Positions 1 through 6,183 are shown, counted from the stretch's first letter. The stretch: DNA of 6,240 nucleotides from JADFRG01 sp048054495 (GCA_048054495.1 JBGMQN010000033.1:1-6240), one strand, 5' to 3'. The notes: generated by a model from the sequence alone, not told the origin. Numbers and translations: made by a program.

Positions 1-542
1 TAGGGCTTCCAGCCCCCAGCCAGCACTCGAACGTTCTCGACTGTCATAACGACTTCTGGGTCTAGCGCTCGGATTTCCTTTCGCACCCGATTTTCCTGTC
101 GTCTTCGGATATAGGTGACGATCATGTCGACAGGGCCCCCACGCCCACGGGCGGGAACTTCGGTGGCGCCTCTGCCTGCTTCTCGCAGGGCAGTAGCAAT
201 TGCACTGCCTCGAGAGGGGCTATAGATGCGAACCAGGCTGTTTGCGGGCAGAAATCGGCGTTCCAACGTCAGTCCCATTACGGTACCGGTTGCAAAGCCT
301 GCCGCATAGGCGACGATGCTCAAGGGCTGCGTGATATTGGCCAAGAGCCCGGCCGCTCCCAAGATGAAAAAGATTGACGCGGAAAAGCCGAAGAACCAGG
401 CCACCGCTCGCTGCCCACGCACGATAGCGAGCATGCGCATTGTTGCCAGGGTCAAGTCTGCTGCTCGCAGCGCGAACAGCACCACCAAAACGCCGGCAGG
501 GCTCAGCTGCAGCCAATCAATCTGAGGAAAAGGGACATTCAT
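1..542 (-). CDS. DUF5698/DUF2179 (UPF0316-like) membrane protein, copy 1, stop codon cut by window edge
   Basis: Reading leftward from an ATG at 542-540, 180 codons stay open to the window edge. They end in VLAGGWKP followed by the two bases TA, almost certainly a stop codon whose third base lies outside. The N-terminal half is hydrophobic, with probable membrane helices at about residues 16-36, 47-66 and 70-92. It contains the block AYAAGFATG at residues 79-87, typical of the DUF5698 part of UPF0316 proteins. The C-terminal half (about 100-175) is a soluble, basic DUF2179-like domain, the kind also found at the cytoplasmic end of YitT proteins. The protein is a clear paralogue of the next gene upstream and matches it in length and layout. 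The biochemical function of the family is not established; a cytoplasmic sensing domain on a membrane anchor is only inference. No strong Shine-Dalgarno sequence precedes this ATG, so the start could shift by a few codons. Confidence 0.85.
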   Translation of the reverse strand, partial: MNVPFPQIDWLQLSPAGVLVVLFALRAADLTLATMRMLAIVRGQRAVAWFFGFSASIFFILGAAGLLANITQPLSIVAYAAGFATGTVMGLTLERRFLPANSLVRIYSPSRGSAIATALREAGRGATEVPARGRGGPVDMIVTYIRRRQENRVRKEIRALDPEVVMTVENVRVLAGGWKP

Positions 543-639
543 TGGGAATTCACATCGAAAGGTTCAGTCCCGCAATGTGGCAGGCGGACACTTGGTGGGT
601 GCACAACACTAAACCTTGATTCACTCATCGACAGACGAC

Positions 640-1161
640 CTAGGCGCGCCAAAAGCCGCGATGAAGCGGCCTTACATCCGAGAGAGTCACGAACGCATCC
701 GGGTCAGCTTGGAGAACCTCGCTTCGCACTGGATCGATATCTCGCCTACGTACGCTAGTGGTCAGGATTGACACGGTTCCATCTTTTCCTCTACCGGAAA
801 GCTCTGTCACCGCGTAGCCCGCGCTCCGCACCGCGCCCGCAACTGCCTGCCCGCGCTGCCGACTGATCACCCTCAGATGGCTATGGCCGATGGCCAGTCG
901 TTCTTCGATTCGCATCCCGACCACATTGCCAGTCGCGAAACCGGCGGCGTATGCAAGAACGTTGAGCAGGTTGTCCAGATGGTTCAATACGCTGGCAACC
1001 GCGATCACCCACAGGGCGGATTGCACGAATCCCACCACCCACGCCTGGGGTCGCCGGCCTCGGACGACAAACAGCACGCGCAGCGTATCCAGAGACATGT
1101 CGGTGACTCGGATGAAGAAAATCAGGATGGGGAGCAGCGCAACCGGAATGAATTCGAGCAT
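640..1161 (-). CDS. DUF5698/DUF2179 (UPF0316-like) membrane protein, copy 2
   Basis: This 173-residue protein has hydrophobic stretches at about residues 3-20, 40-58 and 62-84, then a soluble C-terminal domain at about 92-170. The block AYAAGFATG at 70-78 is identical to the one in the neighbouring copy. The same arginine-rich stretch before the final helix-and-strand segment (VRRRDIDPVRSEV) also lines up with it. This layout, three helices followed by a DUF2179 domain, is that of the UPF0316 family (Bacillus YebE type), usually about 170-190 residues. The family role is unknown. The ATG is supported by AGGA at 1173-1170, eight bases upstream. The gene starts 54 bases after the LmbE-type gene and ends 97 bases before copy 1, so the three are probably co-transcribed. 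The two copies are diverged enough that the duplication is not recent, or happened before the pair became neighbours. Confidence 0.88.
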   Translation of the reverse strand: MLEFIPVALLPILIFFIRVTDMSLDTLRVLFVVRGRRPQAWVVGFVQSALWVIAVASVLNHLDNLLNVLAYAAGFATGNVVGMRIEERLAIGHSHLRVISRQRGQAVAGAVRSAGYAVTELSGRGKDGTVSILTTSVRRRDIDPVRSEVLQADPDAFVTLSDVRPLHRGFWRA

Positions 1162-1215
1162 AGAGGTGATCCTAATTCATGTTGACAATGGAAGCGATAG
1201 GGTTTCGCGAGTGGC

Positions 1216-2079
1216 TTAAGTCAGGCGAATGTCCTGGAAGAGATCTCGTTCGATCCGGCCGCCGGTGACCGGAGGGTCGGCGCGCATGAACGTATCAACC
1301 GCACCTGGGCGAACCAACCGGAACAATGCGCCCACCACTCCCCGAGTGGAAGGACCCATACCGAGTTGGCTGGCATGACAGGCCATCGCCTTGCGTTTGA
1401 TGTCCGCAACCTTGCGATAGTTGACCTTGGCATTTACGGGGAACCGAGTTTCCAGGACTTCTGTGAGGTCGATGTCCTCATTGCGGCCCCATTTGCGCGG
1501 GTCACGACCCAGTAGGCGCAAGAGGGCGAGCATGGGTCCCACAAATCGAAACGAGAAGGTCGAGAAGTACAGTTTTTGAGGCTGGAAGGGGGAACCCGCT
1601 TCGGGAAAAAGCTGCGAATCGGCTGCCGCATTGTAGGCTTTCACCGTTGCTCTATTCACCGCGATATGATCCGGATGTCCATAACCACCCTCCGGATCAA
1701 AGGTGATCACCACCTGCGGTTTCAGCTTCCGGATGTAGCCCACGAGCGTCGCCACGACCTCCTCCACCGGTGCCTGAGCCAGGGCCCCTGGACGCGCGTT
1801 GTCCTCCGTTCCCGCCATGCCCGAATCTCGGTAGTCCAGGAAATTCACTTGCTCCAGGCCGAGCTGCTCCGCGGCACAGAGCAATTCATCAACTCGAAGG
1901 TCGGCGATGCTGGCATAGCCATCCATGAATTCGGGTGCGACCGTTCCCATCTCTCCGCGTGTGGCACAAATCAGATGGACCTTCACGCCCCGATTCGCGT
2001 AGAGTGCCAGAGTTCCGCCGAGACCAAAGGTCTCGTCATCCGGATGGGCCATGACGACCAGCATTGTCTCCGTTGTCAA
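1216..2079 (-). CDS. LmbE/PIG-L family zinc-dependent N-acetyl deacetylase
   Basis: The 287-residue product is a cytoplasmic LmbE-like (GlcNAc-PI de-N-acetylase, PIG-L) hydrolase. The family removes acetyl groups from N-acetylglucosaminyl substrates, or acts on related amides, using one divalent metal. The metal motif AHPDDE is at residues 11-16, giving His12 and Asp15 as ligands and Asp14 as probable base. The second motif GHPDH at 134-138 supplies His138, and HASQ at 235-238 is the conserved C-terminal histidine motif. Known members serve mycothiol (MshB, Mca), bacillithiol (BshB) or lipid and antibiotic glycoside pathways. No thiol-synthesis partner gene is present here, so the substrate is undetermined. 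I chose the TTG at 2079 because AGGGG at 2091-2087 lies seven bases upstream. The alternative ATG at 2064 (residue 6) has GGAG only three bases away. The gene follows yjbQ by 36 bases. Confidence 0.9.
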   Translation of the reverse strand: MTTETMLVVMAHPDDETFGLGGTLALYANRGVKVHLICATRGEMGTVAPEFMDGYASIADLRVDELLCAAEQLGLEQVNFLDYRDSGMAGTEDNARPGALAQAPVEEVVATLVGYIRKLKPQVVITFDPEGGYGHPDHIAVNRATVKAYNAAADSQLFPEAGSPFQPQKLYFSTFSFRFVGPMLALLRLLGRDPRKWGRNEDIDLTEVLETRFPVNAKVNYRKVADIKRKAMACHASQLGMGPSTRGVVGALFRLVRPGAVDTFMRADPPVTGGRIERDLFQDIRLT

Positions 2080-2086
2080 ATCTCAA

Positions 2087-2091
2087 CCCCT
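2087..2091 (-). promoter_or_regulatory. Shine-Dalgarno AGGGG deciding the TTG start of the LmbE-type gene
   Basis: On the minus strand AGGGG is followed by a seven-base spacer and then TTG at 2079-2077. This spacing is near optimal and favours the non-AUG start over the nearby internal ATG at 2064. Confidence 0.6.
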
Positions 2092-2104
2092 AAAAAGGCG
2101 CATG

Positions 2105-2113
2105 AATATACCA
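2105..2113 (-). promoter_or_regulatory. Possible extended -10 promoter (TGGTATATT) before the LmbE-type gene
   Basis: The minus strand reads TGG then TATATT just after the yjbQ stop codon. This matches the extended -10 pattern TGnTATAAT with one mismatch. No convincing -35 hexamer is visible, as expected for extended -10 promoters. Transcription would start near 2098 and leave a leader of about 20 bases before the TTG start. The same short gap can also be folded into a weak terminator-like structure, so this is tentative. Confidence 0.25.
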
Positions 2114-2115
2114 TA

Positions 2116-2535
2116 TCAAGCCTCGCCAACGATCTGCACCACCAGGCGTCGGCTGCGAGCGCGAACATCGAAGTCGACAAAGAGAATCTGTTGCCAGGTG
2201 CCCAGCGTTAGCTGTCCATCAAGGATGGGCACCGTCAGGGAGGGACCCAGGAGCGCGGCCCGGAGATGGGAGTGCCCGTTGCCGTCGTGCCATCGAAGGT
2301 TGTGCCTGTACTCCCGATCCTGAGGAGCGATTTCATCCAGCGCTCTGCGCAGATCGTCCAGAGCGCCCGATTCGAACTCGATGGTTGTGAGCGAGCTCGT
2401 CGAAGAGGGTGTGAATACGGTCACCAGCCCCGAGCGCACACCGGAGGCATGCACATGGTCCTGAACCTGAGAGGTCACATCATGCATATCGGCGTGACCG
2501 CGGGTCTGCAATTCAATAGAGCCGGAACTGACCAT
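2116..2535 (-). CDS. yjbQ: YjbQ/UPF0047 family protein (secondary thiamine-phosphate synthase-like)
   Basis: From the ATG at 2535 the product has 139 residues, the usual length for YjbQ/UPF0047 proteins. These are small cytoplasmic proteins that form trimers and bind metal. E. coli YjbQ has weak thiamine-phosphate synthase activity, but the physiological role is unclear. Visible family signatures are GLVTVFTPSSTSSLTTIE at about residues 36-53, YRHN at 76-79, DGNGHSHLRAALLGPSLTVP at 84-103, and LGTWQQI at 111-117. Candidate metal-site histidines are His78, His83, His88 and His90. The canonical HTSA segment is replaced by a PSSTSS version, as in a subgroup that carries STxSLTTIE there. The reading frame extends five codons further to a GTG at 2550, but GGAGG at 2544-2540 sits four bases before the ATG and inside that extension, so the ATG is preferred. 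The gene starts 55 bases after the diguanylate cyclase gene. Confidence 0.88.
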   Translation of the reverse strand: MVSSGSIELQTRGHADMHDVTSQVQDHVHASGVRSGLVTVFTPSSTSSLTTIEFESGALDDLRRALDEIAPQDREYRHNLRWHDGNGHSHLRAALLGPSLTVPILDGQLTLGTWQQILFVDFDVRARSRRLVVQIVGEA

Positions 2536-2539
2536 ATTT

Positions 2540-2544
2540 CCTCC
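2540..2544 (-). promoter_or_regulatory. Shine-Dalgarno GGAGG deciding the yjbQ start
   Basis: A perfect GGAGG on the minus strand lies four bases before the ATG at 2535-2533. It sits inside the longer GTG-started reading frame, which argues that the longer version is not the true protein. Confidence 0.65.
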
Positions 2545-2590
2545 CAACACCAGACCGAGCGAACGGGTTGTGCTTAACTATCCTGGGGGG

Positions 2591-3763
2591 CTAGGCCTGC
2601 TTGACCTGGCCGGCAGGCTCCAGGTCTTCCTGCGTCCGAGTTAGGGACTTGCCTGCGGACTTGGCCAGATACTGAGCCTTATCCGCGCGTGCGAGGATAT
2701 CTTCGATCGCGTCGTCTTCTTCGCTGATCTGTCCCACCCCGACAGAGAGGGTCAATGAAGGCAGCGAGGGGCTGAGCTGACTGCCGTAGGCGGCGAGCGC
2801 CTTTCTAAGCTTCGCTGCAACGTGTTCGGCCCCTTCGATGTCTGTCTCAGGCAGTAGGACCGCGAACTCGTCGCCGCCGATACGCGCCAACAAATCTGTG
2901 GCACGCAACACGGCCTGCATCGAGCGAGCCGATCCTCGCAAGATCTCATCCCCGAAGAGGTGTCCGAATTGATCATTGACGGCCTTGAAGCCGTCCATGT
3001 CGATGTAAAGCAGGCAGAAAGCGCGCCGATAGCGCTGTGCGCGCGCAAATTCGCTCTCCAATCGCTCGAAGAGATGGCGTCGATTGGACAGCCCGGTCAA
3101 CGGATCGGTGTGGGCGAGCTTGGCCATCTGATCCGCCTGCTTGTGCAGGTTGGAGAGCGATCGCTGGATTTGTTCCGAGAGGGAATTTGAGATCAACGCA
3201 GCCGAGAGAGCGACTACCGCGAACACCAACAGGTAGATAAGCAGCGACGATTCGTTGACAAAGCCGGGTGCCGTATCCGTGCTATTGGCATATGCCACTG
3301 CCACACTATTGGCAGCGATGCTGCCTAAGGCGAAGACAAATGGAGCCCATCCTCCAATGATGGCCCCCGATACCAATATGGGAAGAAAGAACGCGGCGCT
3401 GATGAATACAAGATATTCGGGGACCAGGAACGCGCTCCCCGCAACGAAAAGGAACCAGGATAGCGAGATTACGTATCCCGCCGTATTCAGGGAGCCCTTT
3501 CGCAGGAGCCAGAGGGCGAGCGCGCCCGCGCCCGCCAGGAAGGCGATTCCGGCCAGATCGATGGCAATCTGACCATAAGGATTCAGCGAGCTGAAGAGCA
3601 GCAGCCCCACCGCCCAGAGACCCAACAGTGCAAACTGGGCGAAGACAATGGAACGCGCCAGCTGGGTCCGAGAAACCCTCAATTCGGGGTCGATTCGGGG
3701 AAAGAGGCTGGCTTGAAGCTTGTCCGTCAGCTGGAAAAAACGGTCAGGAGTCGCTGGTTGCAT
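2591..3763 (-). CDS. Membrane-bound GGDEF diguanylate cyclase
   Basis: The 390-residue product has a short cytoplasmic N-terminus, then about six membrane helices (roughly 38-58, 66-87, 94-114, 115-135, 137-157 and 172-193). A linker likely to form a coiled coil (about 195-217) leads to a C-terminal GGDEF domain at about 218-375. DPLTGLSNRR opens the catalytic domain at 220-229. The active-site motif GGDEF at 296-300 is intact, and RATD at 287-290 fits the inhibitory RxxD site five residues ahead. It should therefore make cyclic di-GMP from two GTP and be product-inhibited. No EAL or HD-GYP domain is present. The signal sensed by the membrane part is unknown. The frame stays open 47 codons further upstream (to 3904), but those codons lie inside fabI in another frame. 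The ATG at 3763 leaves only a 20-base overlap with fabI and gives a protein-like N-terminus. Its only SD-like element, GGAG, is about 12 bases away, so the exact start is moderately certain. Confidence 0.92.
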   Translation of the reverse strand: MQPATPDRFFQLTDKLQASLFPRIDPELRVSRTQLARSIVFAQFALLGLWAVGLLLFSSLNPYGQIAIDLAGIAFLAGAGALALWLLRKGSLNTAGYVISLSWFLFVAGSAFLVPEYLVFISAAFFLPILVSGAIIGGWAPFVFALGSIAANSVAVAYANSTDTAPGFVNESSLLIYLLVFAVVALSAALISNSLSEQIQRSLSNLHKQADQMAKLAHTDPLTGLSNRRHLFERLESEFARAQRYRRAFCLLYIDMDGFKAVNDQFGHLFGDEILRGSARSMQAVLRATDLLARIGGDEFAVLLPETDIEGAEHVAAKLRKALAAYGSQLSPSLPSLTLSVGVGQISEEDDAIEDILARADKAQYLAKSAGKSLTRTQEDLEPAGQVKQA

Positions 3764-4538
3764 CCGGGCTAAATGCTCCGAGGATATTGTACCCAGAGTC
3801 CACGAACAACACTTCCCCGGTGATGTTTCGCGCCCAATCCGACGCCAGCCACACTGCAGAGTGGCCGATATCTTCCGGCGAAATGTGGCGCCGCAGCGGT
3901 GCAACTGTTGGAAACTCCCTGTACATGCGCTTGAATCCGCTTACTCCGGCCGCGGAGAGCGTCCTAACCGGGCCGGGTGAGATGGCGTTCACCCGGATTC
4001 CTCGCGGTCCGAAATCGGCCGCCAGGTAACGCGTGGTGGATTCCAACGCGGACTTGGCCACTGCCATGACGTTGTAATTCGGAAAGACCTTCTCGGAGGC
4101 ATAGAACGTTAGCGTCATCATGGATCCGCCATCCGGCATCAACGGTAGGCTGGCGCGTGCCAACGCAAGAAACGAGTAGACGCTAACCTCCATTGCAACG
4201 CGAAAACCCTCCCGCGTAGTCTTATGGAAATCGCCCTCCAGCTCTTCTCGCTCGGCAAACGCAACCGCATGCACCAGGATGTCGATCGTTCCAAGCTCAT
4301 CGGCAGCTTTCTTGAATACCGCTTCGATCTCCGTGTCTTCGGTGACGTTGCACTGCTCCACGAAGCTCGAACCTATCGATTCGGCCAATGGGCGAACCCG
4401 CCGCTCGAGCACTTGGGCCGCATAGGAGAACGCTAGCTCGGCACCCTGTTCGTGCATCGCCTTCGCAATACCCCACGCGATCGAATGATCATTTGCCACG
4501 CCGAAGATCAGTGCGCGTTTGCCTTCCAACAATTTCAT
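3744..4538 (-). CDS. fabI: Enoyl-[acyl-carrier-protein] reductase, FabI type
   Basis: The 264-residue product is a cytoplasmic short-chain dehydrogenase-like FabI. It reduces trans-2-enoyl-ACP with NAD(P)H in the last step of each fatty acid elongation cycle. The N-terminal cofactor motif GVANDHSIAWG is at residues 13-23. The FabI signature PNYNVMAVAK ends in the active-site pair Tyr155 and Lys162, equivalent to E. coli Tyr156 and Lys163. NAISPGPVRTLSAAG at 184-198 is the substrate-loop motif. Length matches the family (about 260). Oddities: Phe145 falls at the position of E. coli Tyr146, Ala93 replaces E. coli Gly93 (as in Gram-positive FabI), and SPGP replaces SAGP. The ATG overlaps the upstream glycosylase stop as ATGA, and GGAGG stands seven bases before it, so translation is probably coupled. 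The C-terminus runs 20 bases into the diguanylate cyclase gene. Confidence 0.96.
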   Translation of the reverse strand: MKLLEGKRALIFGVANDHSIAWGIAKAMHEQGAELAFSYAAQVLERRVRPLAESIGSSFVEQCNVTEDTEIEAVFKKAADELGTIDILVHAVAFAEREELEGDFHKTTREGFRVAMEVSVYSFLALARASLPLMPDGGSMMTLTFYASEKVFPNYNVMAVAKSALESTTRYLAADFGPRGIRVNAISPGPVRTLSAAGVSGFKRMYREFPTVAPLRRHISPEDIGHSAVWLASDWARNITGEVLFVDSGYNILGAFSPDATSDS

Positions 4539-5263
4539 GCGAGTCCCTCCTCTGCTACGAGCTCAGCATAGAGCCCCCGATCGACACGAAATCTCCAGGG
4601 GATGCTTTTCCATGGCTCCGGCACTGAATTTAACCCCACGCGGGGCCCATTGGTCACACCCTGAAGCGCAGGTTGTTTTTCAACAAACAACCGTGGGTCC
4701 GGACCGCACAGGTCATGGCCATCCCATTTACGATCGATGCTCAAGGCTTGGCAGATCTTGGCCGGCCCGTCTGTTAATTGGGCCGGGCTGCCGGCCGCGC
4801 GCTTCGTCTCATTCTCCCAGGGTGCAGGGCCGCGGACCCCGCGGGCCTTCCGCCAGGCGGTACGGCGCTCCTGCATCTTTGAAACACCTTCGAAAGGCAG
4901 TATGGTGCGCAGAAGTACTGCCGCCGGCCGGCCCGTACTCTCTGTTACGAGGTTAAGCATCCAATGCATTCCATACGTGAAATAGACGTAGGCGTGACCC
5001 GGCGGCCCCCACATGGTACCGTTCCGCGGCGTTTGCCCTGCGCTAGCATGACAGCCCTTATCCTCCCGGCCGATGTACGCCTCGGCTTCAACGATCAGTC
5101 CCGACAGGCGCGTGCCATCTGACTCCATCTTCACGAGGCGCTGGCCCAGCAATCCGCGGCAGACTTCAAGAGTGGCGCGATCGAAATCACGCCTGGCATA
5201 TCGAGGGGAACTACTCAACCGACACGGGTTGAAATCGAGGGTCCTGCGCAACCGCTCTTTCAA
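4535..5263 (-). CDS. mpg: DNA-3-methyladenine glycosylase, AAG/MPG family
   Basis: The product (242 residues from the earliest start) belongs to the AAG/MPG family. These enzymes cut the glycosidic bond of alkylated purines such as 3-methyladenine and start base excision repair. Residues recognisable against human AAG are Glu61 (general base, human Glu125), Tyr63 (Tyr127), His72 (His136), Tyr94 (Tyr159) and Asn104 (Asn169). They lie in VEAEAY at 58-63, HASAGQTPRN at 72-81 and AYVYFTYGMHWMLN at 91-104. LTDGPAKICQAL at 163-174 and NGPRVGLN at 205-212 are further family motifs. The start is uncertain. The earliest possible codon is a TTG at 5263, giving a 53-base overlap with the epimerase gene. 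TTG codons at 5251 and 5218 are alternatives; the last leaves an 8-base overlap and 227 residues. None has a well-placed Shine-Dalgarno sequence. The conserved fold starts only around residue 22. Confidence 0.9.
   Translation of the reverse strand: MKERLRRTLDFNPCRLSSSPRYARRDFDRATLEVCRGLLGQRLVKMESDGTRLSGLIVEAEAYIGREDKGCHASAGQTPRNGTMWGPPGHAYVYFTYGMHWMLNLVTESTGRPAAVLLRTILPFEGVSKMQERRTAWRKARGVRGPAPWENETKRAAGSPAQLTDGPAKICQALSIDRKWDGHDLCGPDPRLFVEKQPALQGVTNGPRVGLNSVPEPWKSIPWRFRVDRGLYAELVAEEGLA
4546..4550 (-). promoter_or_regulatory. Shine-Dalgarno GGAGG of fabI inside the glycosylase gene
   Basis: A perfect GGAGG sits seven bases before the fabI ATG, within the last codons of the upstream glycosylase gene. 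Together with the ATGA overlap it suggests efficient coupled translation of fabI. Confidence 0.7.
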
Positions 5264-6149
5264 GGCCCTCGCGCAAGCTTACGACCGGACGATATCCCAG
5301 CTTCTTGCGCGCACGACTAATATCGGCGCACATCCGCGAGGAGCCCGGATCCTGGTCTTCCTTGAAAATCCATTCGGCACGGCTGCCTACCGCCTCCAGC
5401 ACTTCCTGGGCAAGCTTGCGGATGGAGGTTTCAACTCCGCTGCCGATATTGATGACGGACTTGTCGATCGTGGGCGCGGTAGCGGCCGATACCATGGCTT
5501 CGATTGCGTCTGTAAGGTAGACGAAGTCGCGGGTCTGCTGTCCCTGCCCATAAATGACCAGCGTGCCGCCCCTCACCGTACGTCTTAAGAAATTGGGAAT
5601 TACGGGTGGGTGAGCTGCGGGGAGGGGCTGGCCAGGTCCGTAGACGTTAAACACTCGAAGGGCCACCGTCTCAATACCCCAGAGCGCTCCAATGGTCCGT
5701 ACATAGTATTCTGCAGATAGCTTCGATACTGCGTAGGGTGATTGGGGCTGGGGCCGAGAGTCCTCCGACAGCGGCTGGCTTCCTTGATCGCCGTATACCG
5801 CACCCGACGAAACGAAGACCACCCGCTTCACGCCGACATCTCGCATGGCTTCCATTACGCTGACCGTGCCCCCAACATTGACCGAGTTGTACTCTCGGGG
5901 GTAGAGCACCGACTCGGGCACGGAGACCCTGGCTGCAAGGTGGTAAATGCAATCTACGTCCTGAAGCAGGGTCCAGAGTTTTGGGCGATCCACGACGTCC
6001 CCACGAGTAAATAAGACGTCCGGATCCAGGCGGCCGGGGTCGCCCGCAGAAAGATCATCCAGGCCTCGGACCTGGTGGCCTTCCCTAGCAAGTCGATTGG
6101 CGAGCGCGGAACCAAGGAAACCGGCGGCGCCGGTAACGAGGAAATTCAT
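5211..6149 (-). CDS. NAD-dependent epimerase/dehydratase (extended SDR, nucleotide-sugar type)
   Basis: The 312-residue product is an extended short-chain dehydrogenase/reductase of the UDP-sugar epimerase/dehydratase group, cytoplasmic. The Rossmann motif GAAGFLG is at residues 7-13, and Asp31/Asp32 at the end of the second strand fit NAD rather than NADP. The catalytic Tyr139 and Lys143 lie in YAVSK, with Ser114/Ser115 in SSGAVYGD as the third catalytic position. FNVYGPGQ at 167-174 and TRDFVYLTDA at 206-215 are typical of GalE-like and UDP-glucuronate epimerase or decarboxylase-like enzymes. Motifs alone cannot fix the substrate; UDP-glucose/UDP-galactose or a dTDP-sugar are both possible. 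A role in surface polysaccharide or glycolipid sugars is likely from family knowledge. No glycosyltransferase is in view. The ATG at 6149 fits the family N-terminus (MNFLVTGAAG), although its Shine-Dalgarno is weak. It is the first gene after the promoter near 6211. Confidence 0.93.
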   Translation of the reverse strand: MNFLVTGAAGFLGSALANRLAREGHQVRGLDDLSAGDPGRLDPDVLFTRGDVVDRPKLWTLLQDVDCIYHLAARVSVPESVLYPREYNSVNVGGTVSVMEAMRDVGVKRVVFVSSGAVYGDQGSQPLSEDSRPQPQSPYAVSKLSAEYYVRTIGALWGIETVALRVFNVYGPGQPLPAAHPPVIPNFLRRTVRGGTLVIYGQGQQTRDFVYLTDAIEAMVSAATAPTIDKSVINIGSGVETSIRKLAQEVLEAVGSRAEWIFKEDQDPGSSRMCADISRARKKLGYRPVVSLREGLERAVAQDPRFQPVSVE

Positions 6150-6183
6150 GAAATTGTGGCCATGAAGCTGCCCTTGTTAAGAG

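Noticed and set aside
220..516. Minus-strand 98-codon frame inside the left-edge gene
   Set aside because: It lies in a different frame from the DUF5698/DUF2179 protein that matches its neighbour paralogue; its translation is arginine-rich and unrelated to any family.
543..639. Ninety-seven-base gap between the two DUF2179 genes checked for a promoter, terminator or small RNA
   Set aside because: I saw no convincing -10/-35 pair, no strong stem with a T run and no open frame with a ribosome binding site.
1162..1172. Leader of the second DUF2179 gene reads GGATCACCTC, identical to the 3' tail of 16S rRNA that carries the anti-Shine-Dalgarno
   Set aside because: The match is only about ten bases, no other rRNA sequence is nearby, and AGGA in the same stretch already works as a normal Shine-Dalgarno. 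Chance resemblance is the simplest explanation.
1216..2079. Assignment of the deacetylase to bacillithiol or mycothiol synthesis
   Set aside because: The motifs fit the whole LmbE/PIG-L family, and no partner glycosyltransferase or ligase gene is present to fix the pathway.
1576..2211. Long plus-strand open frame (about 211 codons) opposite the LmbE-type deacetylase and the yjbQ end
   Set aside because: It is fully antisense to well-recognised proteins, its translation has no recognisable domain and a biased composition, and it lacks a convincing ribosome binding site. It is a shadow of GC-rich coding sequence.
3764..3904. N-terminal extension of the diguanylate cyclase by 47 codons
   Set aside because: This stretch is inside the conserved C-terminal part of fabI in another frame and its translation is not protein-like. 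The ATG at 3763 gives a sensible start.
3255..4029. Plus-strand open frames opposite the cyclase and fabI genes
   Set aside because: Their translations are low-complexity and match no family I know, while the minus strand encodes intact conserved domains throughout.
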